Positions 6,296-12,414 of a DNA stretch of 12,414 nucleotides are shown here, piece by piece (within the stretch, counting starts at the first letter, position 1; each line of letters opens with the position of its first letter). The translations under genes were made by a program, and so were the position numbers. Below the pieces are notes generated by a model that was given only the letters and a program-made list of their open reading frames with translations, ran no database searches and was not told the DNA's origin. The DNA is taken from the NCBI GenBank assembly GCA_002383325.1, contig DFYJ01000028.1, positions 844 to 13,257 on the forward strand, in the 5' to 3' direction. Origin of the DNA: Candidatus Aminicenantes bacterium UBA4085. GTDB lineage: Bacteria; Acidobacteriota; Aminicenantia; Aminicenantales; UBA4085.

Positions 6296-7078
6296 ATGGA
6301 TAGACGAAACGGCCGGCTCGCGAAGCCGGCGATCTTTCTCGTCCTCGCGGCCTTGGGCTTGGGGACGGCCGCCGCGGCGGCCCAGGAGCCTCCGGATCCG
6401 GCCTATCTCTATAAGACGACCTTCCTGCGGGCCGCTCCGGGAAAGCTCCTGGATTTGATCGCGTTGCTCAAAGAGCGGATGGCCTTCTATGACTCAGCCG
6501 GCGACGAGCGGCCCCTCTGGTGGCGGCACACCCAGGGCGACCAGTGGGATCTCATGATCCTCACGCCCATGGGCGGCTATGCGGAGTACTATGCCCCGGA
6601 GAGGCTCGGGACAAGAGCCAAGGCGGCCCGGACGGCGGCGGTGCCGCCCGCCGAGTTTCGAAGCCGGCTGGACGCCTGCGTGTCGTGGAAGGAGGATCTC
6701 TTCGTCATGGGCCCGCCGCTGGACCGCGTCAAGAAGGCTTTCCAGGCGGCCGCCTACTATCACATCGAGATCATGGTGGCCCTGCCGGGCAAGCAGGAGG
6801 AACTGCTCCGGGAGCGCCGGGGCGAGAGCGCCTATCAAGTCGCGATGGGCCGGCCGGAGTACATGGTCTTTGTCCGCGATCAGGGCGCCGGCTGGGACAT
6901 CTTCACCCTGGCCTGCTACCGTGACCTGGCCCATTGGGCGGAGAGTCCCCATCTGACCAAGGAGCAGCGCGAAGCGGCTGCCAAGAAAGCGGGTTTTTCC
7001 AGCCCCGAGGCCATCGGGCCTTACATGCGGACTCTCATCGACATGCACCGCGACACGATGGGCGTGGCGATCAAGTAG
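6296..7078 (+). CDS. Secreted protein with a duplicated alpha/beta unit
   Basis: A 260-residue protein with a signal peptide (MDRRNGRLAKPAIFLVLAAL, alanine-rich end, probable cleavage in AAAAAQ near residue 30). The mature part contains two copies of one unit. Copy 1 starts YLYKTTFLRAAPGKLLDL (about residue 38) and ends in QWDLMILTPMGGYAEYY. Copy 2 starts YYHIEIMVALPGKQEELL (about residue 152) and ends in GWDIFTLACYRDLAHWAE. Both show strand, PGK turn, helix, then a W-D-hydrophobic strand, which fits a tandem ferredoxin-like (dimeric alpha/beta barrel) protein. This fold is inferred. The start is supported by GAGG at 6288-6291. The small secreted protein at 5118-5549 may be a single-unit relative. 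No enzyme motif is recognised. Confidence 0.75.
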   Translation: MDRRNGRLAKPAIFLVLAALGLGTAAAAAQEPPDPAYLYKTTFLRAAPGKLLDLIALLKERMAFYDSAGDERPLWWRHTQGDQWDLMILTPMGGYAEYYAPERLGTRAKAARTAAVPPAEFRSRLDACVSWKEDLFVMGPPLDRVKKAFQAAAYYHIEIMVALPGKQEELLRERRGESAYQVAMGRPEYMVFVRDQGAGWDIFTLACYRDLAHWAESPHLTKEQREAAAKKAGFSSPEAIGPYMRTLIDMHRDTMGVAIK

Positions 7079-7367
7079 AAAGCCGGGGGCGGATTCACCA
7101 AAGCCAGCGGTGCTTGTTCGCCATGATGCGGCCGTGGTTGGCCGGATCGATCCGAGCGGTGCGGTCGGCATAGTCGTAGGAGTAGATCGATCGGAATATT
7201 GTCCAGAGGGGCGCCTCCCGGGGAAAGCCCCCGGCGGAACGGAAGACGGTCGGCGGAAGAGGGGACTTGGGGTGCCGCAAGCTCTGCGTTAAGATAAGAC
7301 TTCCGTCGGATCATCCCTAAGACAACAAACATGCGCGGGCAACGGGCATCATGAAGGCGATCGGCTG
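7079..7367. other. Intergenic region upstream of uup
   Basis: This 289-bp stretch holds no convincing gene. A weak promoter candidate for uup is TTGGGG (7267-7272), 17 bp, TAAGAT (7290-7295). On the minus strand a short open frame (7280-7095, TTG start) ends in the protein-like SIYSYDYADRTARIDPAN segment, but it has no ribosome-binding site and no recognised family. Confidence 0.4.
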
Positions 7368-9281
7368 ATGGCCCTGCTCAGTGTGAAGGACGCCTGCATC
7401 AGCTACGGCGGCACCCGGCTGTTGGATCATATCGACCTGAACATCGAACGCAACGAGCGTGTTTGCCTGCTGGGCCGCAACGGCAGCGGCAAGACCACGT
7501 TGATGAAGCTGATCAACGGCGAGATTGTTCCCGACAGCGGCGCGGTCTCCCGCAGCCAAGGTGTTGCTACGGCCCGACTGGATCAGGAAATCCCCTCCGG
7601 CATCACCGGCCCGGTGTTTGATATCGTGACTTCCGGGTTGGCGGCCCAAGGCCGGCTTTTGGCTGATTACCATCACGCCAGCGCCCTGTTGGCGGACCAA
7701 AACGGGGACGACCCCAAGCTCATGGCCCGCCTGGCCCGGCTGGGCCAGCAATTGGACGCCGAAAACGGCTGGGGAATCCACCGCCGGGTCGACGTGATCC
7801 TATCCAGGATGCAGCTGCCGGCCGAAGCCGAGTTCGCGACCTTGTCCATAGGGTTGAAGCGGCGCACTCTGCTGGCCCGGGCGCTGGTGGCGGGACCCGA
7901 CATTTTAATGTTGGACGAGCCTACCAATCATCTGGATATCGACGCCATCACCTGGCTGGAGGACTTTCTCGCCGCCTACGGCGGGACGATCGTGATCGTG
8001 ACCCACGATCGGCTGCTGGTGAGAAAGCTGGCCAGCCGCATCATCGAAATCGACCGCGGCCGGCTTCTGGATTGGCCCTGTGATTATGCCACTTTCCTGA
8101 CCCGCAAAGAGGAAAGCCTGGCCATGGAAGAGAAGCAAAACCAATTATTCGACAAGAAGCTGTCGATCGAAGAGGCCTGGCTCCGCCAGGGCGTCAAGGC
8201 CCGACGCACCCGCGATCAGGGCCGCGTCAATCTTCTGCTGAAAATGCGCACCCGGCGCCGGCAGAGACAGGAACAGCCGGGCGGAGTGAAAATGCTCCTC
8301 GCATCGGGAAAGCGCTCCGGCGACCTGGTCATCGCCGCGGAGAATGTCGGATATCATTTCCCCGCCAAGCCGTTGATCCGTGATTTTTCCACCGTGATCA
8401 TGCGCCGGGATCGGGTGGGCATCATCGGCCCCAACGGCTGCGGCAAGACGACGCTGCTGCGCTTGCTCTTGGGTGAATTGGCTCCGCAGCAGGGTCGGAT
8501 CCGGCGGGGTACCAACCTGGAGATCGTCTATTTCGATCAAACGCGCGATCAGCTCGACGCGGAGAGAACGGTCTTCGACAACGTGGCCAACGGCAACGAG
8601 ACGGTTACGATCAACGGTGTGGACCAGCATGTGATCGGATACCTGAGGAAATTTCTATTCACGCCGGAGCAGGCTCGAGCCAAGGTGAAGGCTCTCTCCG
8701 GCGGAGAGCGCTGCCGTCTGCTGCTGGCCCGCCTGTTCACCCGGACCGCGAATGTCCTCGTCTTGGACGAACCCACCAACGACCTCGATGTCGAGACCCT
8801 CGAATTGTTGGAGGAGCTGCTCTTGGAGTTCAAGGGGACGCTGCTGCTGGTCAGCCACGACCGGGAGTTTCTCAACAACGTCGTGACCAGCACTCTTGTT
8901 TTCAGCGGCCAGGGCAAGATCGAGGAATACGTAGGCGGCTACGACGACTGGCTGCGGCAGAGAGAAGCGCCTGCCGCGCCGGTCGAGAAGAAAGCTTCCC
9001 CCCCACCGCCGCCAAAATCCCGGCCGATGACGGTCAAGATGAGCTTCAAGGAAGAGAGGGAGCTGGAAGCCCTGCCGCCGCGACTGGAGCAGCTGGAAGC
9101 CGAGAAGAACCGGATCCATCGATCCTTGGCCGACCCCGGGTTCTACCGCGAGGCGGGCCGCGAAGTCGCCGCCCTCAAGGCGCGCTTGAAGGAGCTTGAA
9201 GAAGAGCTGAGCGCTGCCTACCAACGATGGGAATATCTGGAAGAGCGCAAAACGACGACACTCGCGGCAGGGAAGAGATAA
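7368..9281 (+). CDS. uup: ABC-F ATPase, Uup type
   Basis: A 637-residue soluble ABC-F protein, with two ABC ATPase domains and no membrane segments. Uup-type proteins act in the cytoplasm on ribosomes or branched DNA. Domain 1 has Walker A GRNGSGKTT (36-44) and Walker B ILMLDEPTNHLDI (from 179). Its signature is LSIGL (159-163) instead of the usual LSGG, so ATP hydrolysis at one of the two composite sites may be weak. Domain 2 has Walker A GPNGCGKTT (354-362), an intact LSGGE signature (443-447) and Walker B VLVLDEPTNDLDV (from 463). A Pro/Lys-rich linker (about 540-560) leads to a C-terminal coiled coil (about 565-630), the DNA-binding element typical of Uup. The opening NERVCLLGRNGSGKTTLM is Uup-like. 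Domains and length are complete. Confidence 0.93.
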   Translation: MALLSVKDACISYGGTRLLDHIDLNIERNERVCLLGRNGSGKTTLMKLINGEIVPDSGAVSRSQGVATARLDQEIPSGITGPVFDIVTSGLAAQGRLLADYHHASALLADQNGDDPKLMARLARLGQQLDAENGWGIHRRVDVILSRMQLPAEAEFATLSIGLKRRTLLARALVAGPDILMLDEPTNHLDIDAITWLEDFLAAYGGTIVIVTHDRLLVRKLASRIIEIDRGRLLDWPCDYATFLTRKEESLAMEEKQNQLFDKKLSIEEAWLRQGVKARRTRDQGRVNLLLKMRTRRRQRQEQPGGVKMLLASGKRSGDLVIAAENVGYHFPAKPLIRDFSTVIMRRDRVGIIGPNGCGKTTLLRLLLGELAPQQGRIRRGTNLEIVYFDQTRDQLDAERTVFDNVANGNETVTINGVDQHVIGYLRKFLFTPEQARAKVKALSGGERCRLLLARLFTRTANVLVLDEPTNDLDVETLELLEELLLEFKGTLLLVSHDREFLNNVVTSTLVFSGQGKIEEYVGGYDDWLRQREAPAAPVEKKASPPPPPKSRPMTVKMSFKEERELEALPPRLEQLEAEKNRIHRSLADPGFYREAGREVAALKARLKELEEELSAAYQRWEYLEERKTTTLAAGKR

Positions 9282-9288
9282 GGGGTTG

Positions 9289-9312
9289 GACCTTTATTAA
9301 GGGGTAAGGTCC
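9289..9312. terminator. Candidate hairpin between convergent genes
   Basis: GGACCTT (9289-9295) pairs perfectly with AAGGTCC (9306-9312) around a 10-base loop. It lies between the uup stop at 9281 and the minus-strand stop at 9331, where a two-way terminator would be expected. There is no T tract on either side, so termination is only suggested. Confidence 0.35.
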
Positions 9313-9330
9313 GATTAAGAATGGGCCGGA

Positions 9331-9735
9331 TTATTTGAGAAGGCGTTCTTTAACAAAGAGATAGGCTTGGGTTCGGTCGGGCAGACGGAAGTGCTTCCAG
9401 TCCAGATAGCCGAAGGCCCGTCCGCTCTTTTCTTTAAGGACGGCAAAAAATTCCTCGCGGTGCTGGGCGGTCGGGGGTAGGGTCAGACCGGTATTCTTAA
9501 GGATTAAGAAATCGCACTCAGCGATGAGCTCCGGGGTGACCGGAAAAACGCCGACATCGCGGATTTCGTAAGGCAGCCCGTGGAGCTTGGTGAAATACCG
9601 GAACGTGATGGCGTTGAAATATGGCAGGGCAGCCAGAAAACCCACGATCATTTCTCGGCGTCCGAACCGAGCCTCCATCTCGTCAAGCATCTCCGGGATC
9701 GGCCAGTGGTCCCGGGAAGGGGGAGCTGAAAAATA
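9331..9735 (-). pseudogene. C-terminal fragment of a membrane glycosyltransferase (GT39/ArnT-like)
   Basis: An open frame of about 135-144 residues without a proper beginning. The order of motifs matches the soluble C-terminal part of polytopic GT39/PMT_2-type glycosyltransferases, in my recollection of that family: RDHWPIPEML, then a VGFLAALPYFNAITFRYF strand/helix, then GLPYEIRDVGVFPVTPELI, ECDFLILKNTG, and a final LPDRTQAYLFVKERLL. The whole membrane part that should precede it (several hundred residues) is absent. The first in-frame ATG (9765) lies inside the restriction-endonuclease gene fragment, so no real start belongs to this segment. The family call rests on motif pattern only. Function is presumed lost. 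Confidence 0.6.
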
Positions 9736-10016
9736 TCGTTTAAGACGGCCAGAAGGTCCCAGCATTTCTCTGCCCGGAAATAACCCGGAAGCTCAAGTTG
9801 GTTTCTCCAGAATACATCCACTTCTGGAAGTCCTGCCTCAATAAGCAAGTTTCGGCAGAGAGAGATGAAGCCATCAAGATGCTTTCCTCCGGTAACTGCG
9901 GTCCGAGATCCAGCATCGCGTTGTCCCGTTTTTGCGCCTTGTTTTTCCGCCTGCGCGTTCCGGGTTGTCCAAAAGTGGCGGATTGCAAGTTTTAAAGCTT
10001 GATCAAGGTTTTTCAT
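9648..10016 (-). pseudogene. Truncated XhoI/PaeR7I-family type II restriction endonuclease
   Basis: This is the N-terminal part of a type II restriction endonuclease of the XhoI/PaeR7I family, which cuts CTCGAG. Family landmarks are HFWTTRNAQAEKQ near residue 15, AVTGGKHLDGFISL (40-53), and LELPGYFRAEKCWDLLAVLND (74-94, the LPGYxRPTKxWD block). In PaeR7I this block is followed at once by a strand carrying the catalytic E-x-K (LEFKSQ-type) and about 150 more residues. Here it turns after about residue 94 (near 9735) into an unrelated basic tail read from the glycosyltransferase DNA in another frame. The catalytic core is missing, so no cutting is expected. The start overlaps the methyltransferase end by 14 bp and has AAAGG upstream, as in coupled R-M pairs. 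Confidence 0.85.
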
Positions 10017-10974
10017 GAATGCTGACCTTTGAAGCTACAAACATATCGAGCGATTCTTCAATTCTCTTTTTTGCGTTCGAAATGTAGTGGGGGTCTATTT
10101 CGTACCCTATTGAATTGCGGCCATTTTGCAAGGCCGCTAACGAGGTCGTCCCGGTTCCAACGAACGGATCTAAGACGGTATCCCCAACGAAACTATACAT
10201 CCGAATAAGCCGAGCGGCCAACGTTGTCGGGTAGGGCGCGGGGTGATTCTTTGTAGAAGCTCCCGAGATGCCGGTCCATATCTGAGTAAACCACTCTCTG
10301 TATTTTGCTTCTGGGATAACGCTGAGAATCCTTGTTGTGAGCGAAGGGCTTCGATACCCGCCGGGCTTTCGTTGCATTAGAATATATTCGAAATCGTTTT
10401 TTATGATCGCGTTTGGTTCGTATGGTTTCCCTAGAAACGAGGATCCATTTTCTACTTCGTGATTTGCATTGGCGATTTTATACCAGATGATCGTTGCGAG
10501 ATTGTCAAAGCCAAGCTTTCTACAATGATCTTGAATGGAAGCATGAAGCGGTACAACCGTATGTCTGCCTCCGTTGTCTTTTCGAGAGAGGCAAACATCC
10601 CCGACGATGCAAATAAGCCTTCCGCCCGGGACTAGAGCACGGAAGCAGCGCTTCCAGACTTTATCTAATTCACGTAGGAAAGACTCGTAGTCTGCGACGT
10701 ATCCCAATTGCCCATCCGTCTTTCTATAATCTTTCAAGGTCCAATAGGGGGGCGAAGTTACGACAAGATGAACGGATTCCGGCGGCAATCGCATCTGTCT
10801 TGCATCTTCGCAAAAAAGGTCATGTTGTGTCGGAATTTGACCTAATGTTTCTTCAATGATCTTCGTAAGCCGAGTATCTTTTGCAATTGCGGGGAGAGCC
10901 GTTTGCGGATTATCAATTTTAAATAGCTCCCCGGGAAGCAGGCTTTCTAGGGACGGGTATTTCTTTTCGAGCAT
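10003..10974 (-). CDS. Type II DNA methyltransferase (beta class, N4-C or N6-A)
   Basis: A 323-residue site-specific DNA methyltransferase that transfers methyl from S-adenosylmethionine. Catalytic motif IV TSPPYW (73-78) comes before the SAM-binding motif I DPFVGTGTT (269-277), the order of the beta class. GYEIDPHY follows motif I. TSPPY is commonest in N4-cytosine enzymes, but adenine enzymes with it exist, so the methylated base is open. From the linked endonuclease the likely target is CTCGAG (inference). Length and motifs look complete. ATG 10974 is chosen; an in-frame TTG at 10986 is possible. It lies 125 bp downstream of the HEPN gene, has its own promoter, and overlaps the broken endonuclease gene. 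With the nuclease core gone it would be an orphan methyltransferase. It is clearly richer in A+T than the genes left of 9300. Confidence 0.92.
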   Translation of the reverse strand: MLEKKYPSLESLLPGELFKIDNPQTALPAIAKDTRLTKIIEETLGQIPTQHDLFCEDARQMRLPPESVHLVVTSPPYWTLKDYRKTDGQLGYVADYESFLRELDKVWKRCFRALVPGGRLICIVGDVCLSRKDNGGRHTVVPLHASIQDHCRKLGFDNLATIIWYKIANANHEVENGSSFLGKPYEPNAIIKNDFEYILMQRKPGGYRSPSLTTRILSVIPEAKYREWFTQIWTGISGASTKNHPAPYPTTLAARLIRMYSFVGDTVLDPFVGTGTTSLAALQNGRNSIGYEIDPHYISNAKKRIEESLDMFVASKVSIHEKP

Positions 10975-11007
10975 GGACTTTCTCAAATCGTATCAGAATC
11001 GCTCCTA

Positions 11008-11036
11008 ATACTATCTGCCCCCCAGTTTCCTGTGAA
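11008..11036 (-). promoter_or_regulatory. Promoter for the methyltransferase gene
   Basis: On the minus strand TTCACA (11036-11031), a 17-bp spacer and TAGTAT (11013-11008). Transcription would start near 11001, about 27 bases before ATG 10974. It gives the methyltransferase expression independent of the HEPN gene. No controller (C) protein gene is seen. Confidence 0.45.
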
Positions 11037-11099
11037 TCGAAAAAACGAGCTTGAAAGTCGGAAAAGCAAAGAAGCCTCCATGTCGCGCATATGACGCAT

Positions 11100-11732
11100 T
11101 CACGATCGAGAACGAATAAGCTTGGGAAACGAAGCTGATTGGCTAAGACAGTCGTCAAGTTTTTCACTAAACCATTCGAAGCCTACTGATTCATCCAAGT
11201 AGTCAGCTCCGCTTATCTTCATATCAGCCAAGTTCTTTGGATGCGTAATTCTATTTCGGATTTCAACTGCTTTGCGCATTTTCATCCATTTATCGTGGCT
11301 GACCATTATGTATTCTTTGCCAAACGATTTATTAAGCATTTTGAAAGAGAATTTCATGTTTTCAAGTGTCTCTAAATAATGACTCACTTCCTTACCGTCT
11401 TGATTGACTCTCTTTTCTAAAACGTTTTCTTGCTCTTGCTGGGTAACAGGTATGCCTTTATAGTTGCAGAGCACTAAGGCAAGATTCTTTATCCGGTAAC
11501 AGATGCCTTCTAAGGCGGCAAATGAAGAGCGAGTCATTACCCTAAGTAATGGCTGCAATTGCTTTTCAATGATGAGTTCACTCACTTCGACAGGATCTTG
11601 CTTTATCTTGGCAATTTCACTTTCAACTAATTGCCTTGCTGTTTCCATGTCGTCCAATAATAAGCCTATAAGTGCAAGCGCTTCTTGGACTTCTTGAATT
11701 GCCGGTATCATGTTCATCTCAAAGATCCCCAT
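11100..11732 (-). CDS. HEPN-domain protein (candidate ribonuclease/defence protein)
   Basis: A 210-residue, mostly helical cytoplasmic protein. The C-terminal part has MRKAVEIRNRITHPKNL, where R159 and H164 form the R-x4-H motif of HEPN domains; HEPN proteins often cleave RNA in toxin-antitoxin, abortive-infection and CRISPR-linked systems. An N-terminal helical half (about 10-95) precedes a charged middle region. No nucleotidyltransferase (MNT) antitoxin lies next to it. Its immediate neighbours are the methyltransferase downstream and a divergent TIGR04255-type gene. ATG 11732 is used; ATG codons at residues 6 and 8 are possible starts, and the GGGG upstream of codon 6 is as good a ribosome-binding site. 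The HEPN call rests on one motif and helical pattern, so toxicity is an inference. Confidence 0.65.
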   Translation of the reverse strand: MGIFEMNMIPAIQEVQEALALIGLLLDDMETARQLVESEIAKIKQDPVEVSELIIEKQLQPLLRVMTRSSFAALEGICYRIKNLALVLCNYKGIPVTQQEQENVLEKRVNQDGKEVSHYLETLENMKFSFKMLNKSFGKEYIMVSHDKWMKMRKAVEIRNRITHPKNLADMKISGADYLDESVGFEWFSEKLDDCLSQSASFPKLIRSRS

Positions 11733-11767
11733 CTTTAGCTGTATCCTTATTGGGGCTACGCCTTACT

Positions 11768-11773
11768 ATTATA
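11768..11773 (-). promoter_or_regulatory. -10 box upstream of the HEPN gene
   Basis: A perfect TATAAT on the minus strand, which would start transcription near 11761, about 29 bases before ATG 11732. No good -35 box is found 16-18 bp upstream; instead that place is taken by the inverted repeat described at 11792-11829, suggesting activator-dependent or repressed expression. Confidence 0.4.
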
Positions 11774-11791
11774 GCTTATCTGATCGGCCAA

Positions 11792-11829
11792 ATGGAGTTC
11801 CCCCTCCATGTCACAAATACGTCACAAAT
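11792..11829. promoter_or_regulatory. Operator-like inverted and direct repeats
   Basis: ATGGAG and CTCCAT (11792-11797 and 11804-11809) form a 6-bp inverted repeat around TTCCCC. Immediately next to it GTCACAAAT occurs twice (11810-11818 and 11821-11829), 11 bp apart, about one helical turn. The group covers the -35 region of the HEPN gene and what lies just upstream, a usual place for a regulator site. Confidence 0.4.
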
Positions 11830-12179
11830 TCGGTTGAAAAGCGGATAAACTACGGTAACGGAGCGGAATGGGAGAAACGAGGAAAAAGATTGAATTTACA
11901 GGGGGATAAGATGGGGTGCCGTAATATATGAGCTTCGAACTTTTCTTATGAATGCGAGTTTATGCTTTCAATTGAAACATCTACGATTGGCGATCCTGGC
12001 TTAGAAGAAAGAGAGGGGGGGATATGTGCAAAGCACGATTGTGCTGTCTCCGGATTCCCCAAAAACTATAGCGGTAGTTCGTAGGAATGCCATTTCGAGC
12101 AGGTTAGGTTCTCGGACACACTGAAGAAGATGGAGTGGATCTTTGGGGATATCTTGTGACAGCTTGCGGGCCCAATATT

Positions 12180-12209
12180 TTGATAACCCTTAATCAACTA
12201 TGTTATTAT
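12180..12209 (+). promoter_or_regulatory. Promoter for the TIGR04255-type gene
   Basis: TTGATA (12180-12185), 18 bp, then TATTAT (12204-12209) preceded by TGT, an extended -10 element. Transcription would start near 12216, about 35 bases before ATG 12251, with GAGAGTGA as the ribosome-binding site. Confidence 0.5.
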
Positions 12210-12250
12210 GAATGACAAGGATTTATAGTAATAATAAAAGAGAGTGAACC

Positions 12251-12414
12251 ATGCCCTTCCCCGATGCAAAAAGGATTATCTTTCGGAAGAATCCTCTTAC
12301 AGAAGTAGTATGCCAATTGAGGTTTCCGCCTATCCTAAAGATCGATGCAGAGGTGCCGGCGAACTTTCAAGAGGCTATTCGCACTGAATTTGAGATATTG
12401 TCAAATGTTGTGTA
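12251..12414 (+). CDS. TIGR04255-family protein (partial, runs off right edge)
   Basis: Only the first 54 residues are in the window. The opening MPFPDAKRIIFRKNPLTEVV, then CQLRFPPILKIDAEVPANFQ, is the characteristic start of the TIGR04255 family: a Pro-rich lead, a basic-hydrophobic stretch, NPL-x-E-V, and CQLRFPPIL followed by a helix. Members are about 250 residues, cytoplasmic, sporadically distributed among bacteria and of unknown function. A ribosome-binding site (GAGAGTGA) and a promoter support ATG 12251. It is divergent from the HEPN gene over a shared intergenic region. A joint role with the HEPN protein is only a guess from position. Confidence 0.75.
   Translation, partial: MPFPDAKRIIFRKNPLTEVVCQLRFPPILKIDAEVPANFQEAIRTEFEILSNVV

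Larger units (their letters stand above)
11733..12250. other. 518-bp intergenic region between divergent genes
   Basis: No convincing gene is seen here. Contents are the HEPN -10 box, the repeats at 11792-11829, a 12-bp perfect palindrome TTTCAATTGAAA (11966-11977), a short hairpin AGCAC/GTGCT (12032-12045) and the promoter of the right-hand gene. A 73-codon plus-strand frame (11710-11931) lacks a ribosome-binding site and any protein-like pattern. Confidence 0.5.

Noticed and set aside
10919..11167. Small minus-strand frame between the HEPN and methyltransferase genes
   Set aside because: It overlaps both genes in another frame, and its sequence is not protein-like; the space is better explained by the methyltransferase promoter.
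11810..11829. GTCACAAAT pair as a CRISPR or attachment site
   Set aside because: There are only two copies 11 bp apart with no spacers, and no integrase or cas gene is nearby; an operator is simpler.
11710..11931. 73-codon plus-strand frame starting inside the HEPN gene
   Set aside because: It has no ribosome-binding site, its composition looks random, and it overlaps the HEPN start and promoter.

Overview
The window is about 12.4 kb of a Gram-negative bacterial chromosome. The left three quarters (about 1-9290) is GC-rich and housekeeping-like. It encodes secreted proteins with signal peptides, a lipoprotein and two outer-membrane beta-barrel candidates, so the cell has an outer membrane. 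The style of these genes would fit an Acidobacteriota/Aminicenantes-type lineage, but that is a weak guess from impression, not a placement. From about 9300 rightwards the DNA becomes clearly more AT-rich and holds accessory, defence-type genes.

Left region. A fructose-type PTS EIIC permease gene (minus, runs off the left edge) lies downstream of a signal peptidase I gene (minus). The peptidase frame is cut by a single in-frame TGA just before the catalytic serine. A divergent promoter region separates it from a beta-barrel protein gene (plus). Next come a lipoprotein gene (minus) and, divergent from it, a second beta-barrel gene (plus) followed closely by a PlsC-type acyltransferase gene, whose C-terminal frame is shifted at a run of nine G, and a small secreted protein gene. 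A secreted helical protein gene (minus) is then followed by a secreted protein with a duplicated ~65-residue unit (plus). After a 289-bp gap comes uup, a full-length ABC-F ATPase gene with a degenerate first signature motif.

Right region. All genes from 11732 down to 9331 are on the minus strand: a HEPN-type protein with an Rx4H motif, a beta-class DNA methyltransferase (TSPPYW and FVGTG motifs), and the N-terminal ~93 residues of an XhoI/PaeR7I-family restriction endonuclease that overlaps the methyltransferase by 14 bp. The endonuclease frame stops matching just before the expected catalytic E-x-K segment. The DNA continues directly into the C-terminal ~140 residues of a membrane glycosyltransferase. 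This looks like the scar of a rearrangement that removed the nuclease core and left the methyltransferase as an orphan. A 518-bp intergenic region with direct repeats and palindromes separates the HEPN gene from a divergent gene whose start matches the TIGR04255 family; it runs off the right edge.

The most noteworthy parts are the broken XhoI-type system with intact methyltransferase, its HEPN and TIGR04255 neighbours, and two otherwise intact housekeeping genes (signal peptidase, acyltransferase) interrupted by single small lesions. No tRNA, rRNA, CRISPR array, insertion sequence or integrase was recognised.
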